Shown here: piece by piece, positions 1 to 10,900 of the stretch
How the letters are laid out: each line of letters opens with the position of its first letter
Numbering within the stretch: the first letter of the stretch is position 1
NCBI GenBank assembly: GCA_013397845.1
Contig: VZTG01001868.1
Coordinates: 62,001-126,000 of the forward strand
Direction: 5' to 3'
DNA length: 64,000 bases
From: Melanocharis versteri
Lineage: Eukaryota > Chordata > Aves > Passeriformes > Melanocharitidae
Position numbers and translations under genes: made by a program
The notes under the pieces: model-generated
What the model was told of the DNA's origin: nothing
Database searches by the model: none
The model's input: only the letters and a program-made list of their open reading frames with translations

Positions 1-1400
1 AATTTACATATAGTCTAGAACAATCACCGATATCTATCAATTGTTTCTAGAAGGCTTTACAGGAATAGATCTTTTACAAGCTCAAAGTTAAGTACATTTG
101 AAAGAAAGTAACTGGTTTTTATAATACAGATAAACTTCCCAGGAGTCAGAAACTCCTCCGAGTAGTAAACAATTGTGGAATTAACTTCATTTGGTGATGT
201 GAAAACTGCTCTGGATCATCATGTGAAGGACACAGCAGAGAAAGGATGACAAACTTGCCGGGCTGTTAATCTGCTGTTACATGAATTCCTATGTTCTACT
301 GTGCACAAATGCAAAGCAAACAAATCCACAAAGCTAACTCATCCTCCAAAACTGGAAGTTGGATAATCAGTAAATTTATGAGATGGCTCTTAAGTTTTCA
401 TTGCTTCAAATGCACCATATTAAAAGATGGTACAATTATGACTGTTTAGTATTTTTAGATAATGAAATATTTCCTAGGAAGAAATCAAATTGCATCTAAA
501 TTGGCTCTATTAGCTTCAATTCTTGCTTGCTATTTTGGCATAAGGGAAAACAAATAAAGTGAGCAGCTCATTTAGTAGGCAAAGAAATACATTGAAGTGT
601 GTGTTGTGTAACCTGATCCCTGCTGCTTTTATTTACTTTCTCTACTTCCATTAATGTAACCTGGATCGGTGAAAGTATACCAAAGCCAAGCACATGCTGC
701 ACTCAGAGCAGATGGACTCTGCTATAGGCTGAGGTTAGCACATAATTCTAAAAATCTGTTTGGGGTTATTTGGAAAAGGCTGTGTCAAAGTTAAAGGATA
801 TCTTTTATTCCTCACGTTCTTTTCTCTCACACACATTCTCCCTCCAACACTAACAGGAGGGAACAGAATTCTCGGTGAAAACATCACTAGTTTTCCATCA
901 TTTCATTAGAAATGAAGCACAAGAAACACAATCCACAGGGACAAATTACAAAGGCAGAAAAGAGATCTTTTTAATGACTTACTGTTAACAGACTTCCCAA
1001 AGCAGTCAGAAAAGGCCCCTTTTAATCTGAGACAGTTTCTCACCTGGTATGAGCAGCTTCTAAAGCTTCTGTCATAAGATATGCAAACCTGAAGAATGAT
1101 GGGGAGAGAGACAGCAGCAGATGGGAAAGGGAAAATAACTGAGGAAAGGTAACAGTGATAGGAGGAGAGAAAAGGGAAGAAACATAATGGAAGGAAGCAA
1201 GTTTAATCATTAGGGGTGAAAAAAAGAAAGAAAAGAGAAGTAAACACGGAAAAGGCTCCACAGAGAGCTCCAGAGTGTGAACTTATAGTAAAAAAAAAGT
1301 AGTTAACAGAAGCTGTGGAAACCATCCATACACGTTAGCTGCGTGCTGCATTCAGTGTACGTCTCACTTATGCCTGTCATTTTTCAAGTCCTGACACCTG
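1..1400. other. Upstream intergenic DNA, no gene recognised
   Basis: AT-rich non-coding sequence upstream of the CpG-island promoter. No coding exon with convincing splice sites was seen on either strand. In mammals OTOG sits head-to-head with USH1C, so I looked on the minus strand for a harmonin first exon and did not find one. If synteny holds, that gene should start to the left of the window. A purine-rich tract at about 1087-1260 is listed separately. Confidence 0.6.
1087..1260 (+). repeat. Purine-rich (R·Y) low-complexity tract
   Basis: The + strand is dominated by A and G with only scattered pyrimidines, in runs of gaaa, ggaa and agag type. Its complement gives a spurious Ser/Phe/Leu-rich minus-strand frame, which I do not consider a gene. 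It lies 160-330 bp left of the CpG island. Long R·Y tracts near promoters can be nucleosome-poor or form triplex DNA; that role here is inference. Confidence 0.6.
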
Positions 1401-1812
1401 TTTCAGTGGGGCCAACGCTCCGTGCTGAGCAGGGACAAGATTTGCCCCTTCCCAGCGGGAGCGGGCGGCTCGGGGCCGCGCTCGGTGCGTGCCCATCCCC
1501 GGAGCTGCGGGAGCAGCCCCGGCTCCGCTCGCCCCGGAGCGGGTGCTTCGAGTGGCGGGGCCGGCGGCTGCTGCCGAGACACCGGCACACGAGTCACCTC
1601 CCAAAGCCCCGGAGGGCGGAAAAATGGACGTGAACGTGTGGAGGCGCCGAGGCCAGCGCCCGGCACGGCCAGGGAGGCAGAGGCGGTGGAACGGGAGCGG
1701 CCGGACCCCGCTGTCCGGCGAGGGGCGGTGTCCGGGCTGGGTGCCGGGGCAGGGCCGGGGCGGGGGGCGGGCGGCGGATAAACCCCCCGGCCGCCCCGCC
1801 CGGGAGGGCGGG

Positions 1813-1833
1813 ATGAGCTCGGGGCGCAGGTAG
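1813..1833 (+). other. Possible 6-codon upstream ORF
   Basis: ATG at 1813 is followed by five codons and a TAG at 1831-1833 (peptide MSSGRR). It ends 34 nt before the main ATG at 1868. It is translated only if transcription starts left of 1813, which the TATA-like box at 1776-1782 makes borderline. Confidence 0.35.
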
Positions 1834-1867
1834 CGGCCGCAGCTCCGCGGGAAGCGCTGCTGCCCGC

Positions 1868-1919
1868 ATGGAGACCCGGCTCCTCCTCGGGGCGCTGCTG
1901 TGCGCCTGGCTGCCCTCGG
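1868..1919 (+). CDS. OTOG: OTOG exon 1: start codon and signal peptide
   Basis: ATG at 1868 opens METRLLLGALLCAWLPS, a basic n-region and a Leu/Ala hydrophobic core typical of a secretory signal. The donor is cgg|gtgagt at 1920, leaving phase 1. The ATG has G at +4 but C at -3, so the initiation context is moderate. With exon 2 the signal continues to an A-R-A motif (residues 24-26), the likely signal peptidase site. Confidence 0.85.
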
Positions 1920-4900
1920 GTGAGTGTCCCGCCGGCCGGAGAACGGCATGGCATGGCATGGCATGGCATGGCATAGGACGGGGTGGGGTGGGATGGGGGA
2001 TAGGGAAGTCCTGGCCGTCACTAATCTGCCGCCTTCCATCACTAATCTGTTCCCTTCCAGCCCTGTCTCCATGGGGTGCCCGGGCGCAGCTCCCCGCCGA
2101 CGGGCGCCTGCCGCTCCCCAGGTAAGAGCACAGCGGGCTCTTTCCGGGCTGGCTGGGTGGCTGGGTGCGCTGCCCGGGCCGAGCCAACCCTGCTGTTCTC
2201 TCCCCCCTCAGCCCAGGCGGCACCGCGGGACCCCGGCGCAGGGGCGGCCTCGCCGCGGCCGTGCAGGTGAGGGTGCGGCGGGGCCGGGCACCGCGGCATC
2301 TTCCTGGGGGGACCGGGCCACCGGGGTGTGCAGCCTCCCGCTGGGGAGACTCTGGGAAGAGAGCGTCCACCGCATTGCAGCCAGGGCTCATGAGGCTGAT
2401 GGGCTCAGGTGGTTCCAGGCTTCCCAGCGCCGCCGCCCGGAGAGACCCCTGTGAGGGGGGCTGGCGGTGCGGGACAGAGGGATGGGTGTTCTGGTTGTCG
2501 TCAGGATAATGCGCTTCTCGTACCTTTGTTCGATAATATATCTGTGCATTGCTGTGATACCAGCTGTGTTTTGGGTGGCTGTTTTACCCTCGGTGATTCT
2601 TCCAGACTTGCCCTTGAATGTGTATTTTATCCCAGCCACAAGGAGTGTTAATCCTGAACGAAAGTTTAGTGTTTAAGCAGCGAGAGAAGATTGTGTGACT
2701 GTATCTAGAGCTTTAGCTTGTCCAAGAAGTTATGTGCTGTACAAAGAATCCTTGCTTGAGGAAAAGCCGAGGTCCGGTGTGGCTCATCAGCAACAATTGC
2801 TTTGTGGGAGCCTTTTTGCTTCTCGGTAGAGGTAAACGAGCTGGCAGTATCAGGTCACTACAGCTCAGCACTCAGGTTTTTTGGATGTGGCTTATCTTGG
2901 CAACTCGACTGTGTCACTCATGGCACGTTGCTGAAATGTAATTAGGGTGTGTGGTTCCCACTCCCTTGTTCGAGGGTGGGAAAAGGAAGGATTGCTTTGT
3001 AGTCCTTGTTTGTGGCTCCTCAGAGGGAGTCACCTTTCTGCTTTCTCCCTGCTCTTTCTGGGAAAAGCTCAGCAAAGAAAAATGTCACGTAACTGCAAAC
3101 AGGTGACCAGATCAACCACCCATAATAGCAAACGCTCCACCCCAATTCTCCCACCAAGAATTCAAGATGTAGTAATACATTTTTTTGTTTCTTTCTGGGC
3201 TAGCCTACTGAGCAGCAATCTTCAGTAAGAAGTATGTTTCGCAGGAAGGAAAAAGAAAAAAATATTGGAGTCTTGAGTAGAATGTACTTTTTACTTTGCA
3301 ATGGAGTTTTTTGAGAACTTTATAGTAAGCCAATGTGAAGCAATGGTCCTACTAAAAATGGTAGATTTACTGACAGACTGAAGAGACTTTTAGGTGTCTT
3401 GTTTATAGCTGCTGATTTGTTTGTTCTTTTTGAAAGGAGTCAGGAATGGCAGTTTATAACACTTCACCTACAACAACGTCTTTGTCTCGGAACAGGAGAA
3501 TTCACAGTATGAAATGTGGACCATCCAGTAAGTTATTTATGTTTCTACATATAGTGACTTCTCTTGTTTCTTCTATTCTGTATTGTTTAATCATCCTTAG
3601 GAAGAAAAAAAGTCGTAAAATGGCTCATACAGGTCTTAATGATAAGGAGACTCTACCTTGTTTGGTCTCAGAAGTTCCCAGGAGCGTGGAAATTTGTCAT
3701 GGGGCTTCACCTAACTTGAAACTTACGCCTGGTTCTGGTTTGATAACTTGAAAGACTGCTCCTAACTGCAGGTTTTGTAATAAAGAGTTTTCAGAAAGGA
3801 AATATTTTATAGTTGTATACCTAAAAACGTGGATTGGTGTTTAGACACCATTAAATTGCATGTCCTGTACCTTTTTTTGTGCTCGGAGGGGTGTTTTGTA
3901 TTTTTTTTTTGCTGAGGTAACCTACAGATGCTTCTTGTGTGTATAATCTATGGGTTAGCAGGATAAGGTCCTTTTGGCTACTAGCTTGCAGTGGTGGACA
4001 TTTGCTTGAGGAATGGGCATCTTTGTTTTTTTGATTTGTCTTATTTTCAGGAGCGAGGTGGACAGGCTTCAAGGGTAAAGATTCTCTGTGTTAACTCTGC
4101 AGAAGGGTCTGTGTCATGCTTGTCTTGTACAAAGGAGAAGAATGAGGCAAAATAATTCAGAGTAATTTTAGTCAGTAATGCAAACCCCCTGATTTCTTTT
4201 CAGTCAGCATGATTACATTGGGTGTGGGACCTACCTACTAAACAGTGAATAGTCTCTATTTGCATCCCATAGCTTTACAGCCCAAAAGGCAAGGCTGATG
4301 TGTGGGATGGACTCTTATCAATTGTGATTAGGGTTGTGTCATCTCCTAAAGCTTTTAATGTTTTTAATACGCACTGTTTTCAGAAGCTTTTGAGAAATGT
4401 GTAGCTGAACGTGGAGGAATGATACAAAAGTTTAAAGAAGCATAATATTGCTCAAATAAAAACTATTACCTATGAATCACTCTCCAGTATATGAAAAAAA
4501 TCATAGTTATATTGCGTATGATAAAATTGCTTTAGAAACCTAGCACTGTATGCTAATAAAAACTCTTTGTTTTTGAGGGTTGCACCATCTAATTAACCAA
4601 GAAGTTATTATGGTCCTTTTTTATATACTAAATAAAGCAGCTTACAAAGACAAGATACGCAGATCATGATGAGAAATTTGTTGTCGTAATAATTGTTTAT
4701 TTTCCTGGGTTTAGTTTTTGCCTAGTGAAAATTTCTTGAATTGGGGCTAGTAAGTTTCATTTTTTGCTTCAGGTCTGGAAAAAAGCTTCTAAGATGCGTT
4801 ACTGTTCAAGTGTGCCATAAAAACCACACACATAAACCCTTTGCAAGACTTCTATTAAAGAGCTTTTGTCAAGGGTTTATGTGAAGGTTTATTGCTTCTT

Positions 4901-7900
4901 AAATAGGCCTAATGTTTAAGAAATGGAGGAACAAATGTGGAGCTAGGGAGAACAAAATAACAGCAAATGTCTCATGCTGACTCGTCACATGGCTAAGCTT
5001 CTAAAGGAGGATGCAGTTATGATGGCAAGAATTAGGTTTTATTGCTGTCTGTAGATGTAATAGTACAAAATTTTCGTTTAATTTGTATTTCTGTGAGGCA
5101 AAAATATTCCGTATGGGTTTTCCATTTCTGATGCACTCATTTTGAAAAGGCAGTGTTGTTGAAGACACACCTTAAAAATTATTAATGATTGCCTATACTT
5201 GAAGGCAAATAAAATCAGCATTATTAAACTCCTTTGAACAGTGGAATACATGGGCTTGGAGGTTTCCTTTTTAAGTCACAGTAAAGTGTGTGGCAAATGG
5301 AATCTGTGTGTGAAAGACACATTAAAAAAAAAGATTAACCTGACCTGTTTTGTACAATGCTCTAAATACTTAGGAGAAATAGTTTTCATTTTGGTCTCTC
5401 CAATTTGAAGAGAGATGCAAGCTGCTATAACTCTGCCCATGGAGTGGGATTTGCAAACATCTGGGGATATATTAAATAATAAGCCTTCTTTGTTTAAGAA
5501 ACCTGAACAAATGGAAACTCAAATCAATGAAAAAAACCCAAACCAAAACAGTAAGATCGGCTGTCATCTGCTTTCCCTCCTTGAGCAATTTCTCTAAGAA
5601 GATTATTCTTTGAAATACTTGTAAAACTGTGATTATAATGAACTTACGTTTCACCCTGTTACAGTCAACTCTTGCTGCAATACCAGTTTTTCTTGCATTC
5701 TGCAACTCTATAAAGATAAACCAATGTGTTTTATGTGGAATGACTGCATGACTTTTACAAGAGATCTCTTTACCTTTGTGTTGTATTAGTCAATTGAAAG
5801 CATTTCGTAAAGTGATGTTGTGTCTTACCTGTCAATGGCACAAAATATTTGCTATAGCACAAGCAAATGCCAAGAGATAAATTCTATGTTAGTTTCTTGT
5901 GGCCAGGGAACATAAGATATGAAATGTTTATCAGAATAATTGATGAAGTTAGCATGTAGTTTACATGTTAAACTTTTAACTTTATTCCACACAAATCCTT
6001 TTTGTGTGATGTTAAAAACCCCCAATCAGGGAACTCCCAAGCTAAAGCGTATTAAGAATCTGGGACAGGCAAACCAAATTATTTCTGGAGGTATTCAGAG
6101 TGCTGCTAGAAATTTTTAACATTCTAAACACAACAAATTTTCTTGTGTTGAAATGCTGTAGCAGGCATGAGTCACTGTCATAGAAGATACTTGTCCCTTA
6201 TGATGTGTGCTTGAGAACTGATTTCAGGAGATGTCCCGGAGCAGAAAATATGCAGCTGTATGGAAGGCTCTTGGAACTGAAGGGTTAAACCTGCATCCTC
6301 CTCACTCACCTCAGAATCCCAAAGAGGAAAATTTTACATCCTAGTGTAATGAGGTACTCGGCCCTGGGCTGTATTGCACCCTGTGAAACCTGTATGCCAT
6401 GGAAAACCTGTGCCGCTGCAGGCAGGTGCTTTCAAAGACTATGAAGTTGAAGGGTAGAAAATAATGCAAGAAATACTTGTATTAATTCTCCCATAGCTGA
6501 AGGAAAGTTGAAAGCTTGCACTTAGAGAAATGTGCAGCGGAAGTTACGCAGAGTTACAAAATACTGAACTGAGGGCATGGGCTGGATCTTGTATCTACCT
6601 TGCTTGAGTAAAACTTTGTCACTTTCAGATCTCTAAATTAATATTTCAGTCTTAAACCTTTCTGTCCAAGCGAATCTAGTAATGAATACCCTGAAAGGAA
6701 ACCTATCTCTTCTGTTTTGCATTAAACAATATTTTTTCACTCTGTATCTTAAAAAACAGTAACAAAATAGTTACAACAGTAACTTCAGCACTAGGAAGTA
6801 CTTCATGTTTTACAGAAGTACACTCCTAGGAAGGTACACATCAGGCACACGTCTTCAAGAATTAGTAGTGTACTGGTGATAATGGTGTATTACTGTGAGG
6901 TCAGACCTGAGCTCAAGCATCTGTATTCATTTGATAGTTAAAGCAAAAATCAAGTATTTTAAGGTCGATGTCTGTGGTAATCTGAGTAGTCAGATGTTTT
7001 CTTGAATGAAAATGAAAAAACTTTAATTTAGGTGTCTCTTTGGTTTAGTATCTTATCTTTTGTGTGGAATACATAGAGAAGATGCTTTTGCAGTTACCTC
7101 CTTGTGCTCCAAGAGGAGAGCGTTTCTTTAGTGACTCTATCTCACTTCATGCTGAAGGGCTCCACACTGTATAAATTGCTTATTTTATTCCTAACGAGCA
7201 TGTTGGTTCAGAAGACCAAATCATGGATGAGCAAGCCTGGACACAGAGTTTAATCAGAACTGAAATAAGTTCAAGAGATCTTAAGTATTCATTGGAGAAG
7301 AAATAATGTAAGAAAGCAGATAAAGCTAAGTGTGCACCATATCAGAGATGCAAACCCACAAAATATATAGCATTGATAATAATATTTCAAAGTAAGTGTG
7401 TATTTTGATGAAGATGCAAGATGCCTTTGAACGGCTATCGTGATGCTACTAAGGAATGTCTCTGTGTGAGGCTTGGACTCTGCTCTGCAGAACCCCTTGC
7501 AGTGATGTGGGCTGGATTACAGTCCCACTTTTTCAAAGGCTGTGATAAATAATGGGCTTGAGGTTCTGCTGCTGCTCATAGAAGAATTTAAGAGGGGAAT
7601 GAACTGGAAAGGAGGTCCATGTGCTCAAGGGACTAAAATAACCCTATCCATGGGGCTGCAGCCTACTCAGTAATTCCGAGGGCTTAGAGTGTTTAAGCTG
7701 TTAGAACATCAGAGAAGAATTCAGACCTGTGTTACAAGATGATCCCAAGTCTTCACCTTATTTGATAAAGGGATTTGAGGCTGGTTTCTTTATTACAGCA
7801 ATGGTGGTATTATCAGAGTTGTCTGCAGGTTCTGGTGGCAACACCAGTTAGAAATCCCATTATTACTTAGGTGAGTCAAGTCATGTTACTTAGGCCTACC

Positions 7901-10900
7901 ATTTTCTGCTAGAAAAGTCTCACCAGTTTTCAGTTTCAGATTCCAACACAGTGCACTCAATTGGAATAATGTCGAAGGGGAAAGAGAAGCTGAGGAGTTT
8001 TTAATAGGTGTCACTTTCAGGTTAACGAAGGACAAAATATTCTTCCTTAAGTTTTCTTAATTTTAGCTTTAACTTAGTCTTGATGTCTTTTCCCTTTCTG
8101 CAAGTATTAAAATGCTTCTCACATTTCTAGGGGAGAGATAAACTAACCCATATGACCACATCAAAAGTTTATTTGGAGAGCTCATATTCCTTTAATGACA
8201 AAGATTAGAATGAACCCCTTGTTACTGGATATTTATTCTGAATAATCTAGGAAGTATTTCTGTGTTAATGGAGCAGAATTGCATGATTAAAGGAGGCCAC
8301 ATTTAGAGTAGTAGGAGCACTAAATGTGATCTGAAACAATGCTGCTTTCCTCATTACCTGCTTAAGGATAACTAATGTTTGCACACACAGTGTTCTATGC
8401 AGTGTGAGGAAAGACACCTAACAGTGATGTAAGAAGGGCTATAAACAAATACAGCAGCTCAGATGATGATATTTTCTTAGAATCATACACACAGACGGAA
8501 GAGATCTTCATAAAGAAGAAAATGCTTGTGATTGAGTAATTTGATTTTTTGATTCAGGTTTGACTAACACCTTTTCTCTCTAAATGAGAGCTGGGGAGAG
8601 CCTTCCCAGTGACAGCAAGGGTCCCCAGGTCTGCTGACTGTTTGCACAATCTGAACAAATATGGCTTGAAGCAGGTTACCTGAGCCATGCTTAGAGTGGA
8701 ATCATTCAGCCTGAAACATCAAAAGGGGGCTAACTTCCTCTGCAGCTCGGAGGAACATGACTTGCAGCCTAATTGCACATTATTGTAACTGGACAGGCAG
8801 CAGGGCATAATCTTAGAGAAGCAAAGAACAGAGACCAGAGCTCTGGTTACACAGGTCTCACAACACTCAAGATGAAAGAGATCAATGTCAGCCTCCCTCG
8901 ACAAGAGGAACAGGCTTTTGCATTATTGACAAGATGGGTCACTGTGAGCATGTAAATGAGATGGCTCAGTCAGTGTAAGTAGGGACCTTTCTGCACGGTG
9001 CTTGCATTATTTTTTATTGACCTCATGCTGGCCAGGCAGGGAAAAGAGCAGGATAATTGGGCTAGCAGGCAAAGAAACATTGCCTTTTACTTTCTCTACC
9101 TGCCTTGCTGTTTCGAGCATGGCTTATTTTTTTTTTTTCCCTTATTTTGGGTGGAGGGTGGGAGAGTACATGTTGAAAACAAAGGAATCAAAATTAATTG
9201 CGTGGATATTTTGAAAGTCTTCAAATAATTAACTTAATATTTATAATGTGATTGCAAATGGAAATGGTAATGGCTTGAAGTTGAGAGGGAGTAAGTTTAG
9301 ATAAGATATTAATAAGAAATTATTTGCTATAAGGGTGGTGAGTAACTAGAATAGGTTGTTTAGAGAAGTATGGTTGCCCAGTCCTTGGAAGTGTTCAAAG
9401 CCAGATGGGATGGGGCTTTGAGAGACCCACTCTAGTGGTGTTGGAGTGAGATGACCTTTAAGGTCTCTTCCGACCCAAACCATTCTATGATTATTTTCCA
9501 AGAATGATGTGTTTGTAAAGATAAAGAAAAGGAGGCCAAGCCTTCAGTTTGTATCTTCCTGAAACAGTTTCTTCTGAGCAACTTGTCTGCTTTCTGTGAC
9601 GAAAGCAATCTCAGTTTGTGTTCTAAAGAACAAAAACTACCATGAATGCATAATAGTAAATTATTAAAATTAAAATCCTTTCCTAAATGGACTTCATAGG
9701 AGCAAATATTAGCAAAATAAGTAAATGGATCACAATTGTTAAAAAAAAGATTTAATCACAAAGTTTAAATTTAGTAGCAGGAAACTTTTTTATGCTTGTG
9801 TGCATTTTTCTTTAGACTGTGAAAAATTCTGTCGTATTTTGATAGGGATCTTTCCAGGGAAAATAGAAATTTAAAAGAACCCAAAACACATCCCTCCCCA
9901 AGCCTGACATTGCAAGTCAGGGATCCGTGTCTTTGTGGAAAGTGTTTGTGCTTGGTGTGTTTGGAAGCTGTGAGATGGAAGGAGGGCAGGCAGGTAAAGA
10001 TTCACAGCTGGGATCAGAGCATTTGTATTTCTGAGGTGGTCTGCTCTCATCCTGGCAGAGCTTACCCACAGGGTGTTACCTGTGTGTGGGTATAGGCACT
10101 GGGCTTTTTCATGGTGCAGTACTTGTTCACTTCCACTGTTCATTGCTTAGGAGATTGAAAACAGGTCAGACTAACAGATGTCACAGACATTTTGATTTGG
10201 CTTCTCTAAAGGTGCAATAGATTTAATAATCTGGCTGTATAACTTGAATGGAAGCTTCCACAGTATGTTTCCTTTTTGTGGGGCCGGTTGGATTCTGCGG
10301 GACACTTTAATGCTGAGTTAACAACTCCTGATATTCTCAGAGTTACATTCAGTGAAAGAGCTGGGTGTTAAGAAAGAAAATTATCAGAATTGATTTTTGA
10401 CATGCCTTGTTTTTTTCCACTTAGATTCACTTACATGTTTTAATGGAGGTGAGTGTGTCTACAGAGAGCTGTGCAACTGCAGTCGTTTCAATGCGACAGG
10501 ACCGAGATGCCAGACAGGTGCGTAAAGAGACAAATCTGACTGGGTTTCTGGGATTGCACTCGTGTTCCCACCACTACAATGACTACTCTCTGCCTAAAGG
10601 TTCCCTTCATGCTGTAGCGTGTTCTCCCTCCTTTCCTTTATGTCATATTTCACAGCATGTCGCCTGCACGGCCCCATCTCAACTCCTGTTTGTATCAAAA
10701 AACCAGCGTTGTCTCAAGTGATTCTCCTTTTGTTAGTGTATAACACAGGTGCTGAAAGAGATCATATATGCAGGACATGGGGCCAATATAATTTTGAAAC
10801 TTTTGATGGACTCTATTATTACTTTTCTGGGAAATCCACCTATGCCCTTGTGAGACACACTGAATTAGATGAACAGAGCTTTTCTATACAGGTAGGGAAT

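Larger units (their letters stand above)
1420..2480 (+). promoter_or_regulatory. CpG-island promoter of the otogelin-type gene
   Basis: A sharp block of GC- and CpG-rich DNA in an otherwise AT-rich window. It spans the first three coding exons. GC boxes (gggcggg, ccgccccgccc) cluster at about 1755-1805. A TATA-like ggataaa lies at 1776-1782, about 90 bp before the start codon, and would place the transcription start near 1805-1812. The island boundaries are by eye and the start site is inferred. Confidence 0.75.
3528..10424 (+). other. Intron 4 (6.9 kb)
   Basis: AT-rich intron between the linker exon and the EGF exon. It contains a pre-miRNA-like hairpin at 4821-4890 and a CR1 3' fragment at about 9330-9493. 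No further exon with a domain and splice sites was recognised. Confidence 0.7.

Noticed and set aside
1040..1261. Minus-strand 73-codon Ser/Phe/Leu-rich frame
   Set aside because: It is the complement of a purine-rich tract; it is low complexity with no splice or domain support.
1..1868. Possible first exon of USH1C on the minus strand, expected from mammalian head-to-head synteny
   Set aside because: No sequence resembling the harmonin N-terminus next to a donor site was found.
1377..2509. Many long overlapping open frames on both strands near the 5' end
   Set aside because: They are shadows caused by few stop codons in the GC-rich promoter island. They have no domains and conflict with the spliced OTOG frame.
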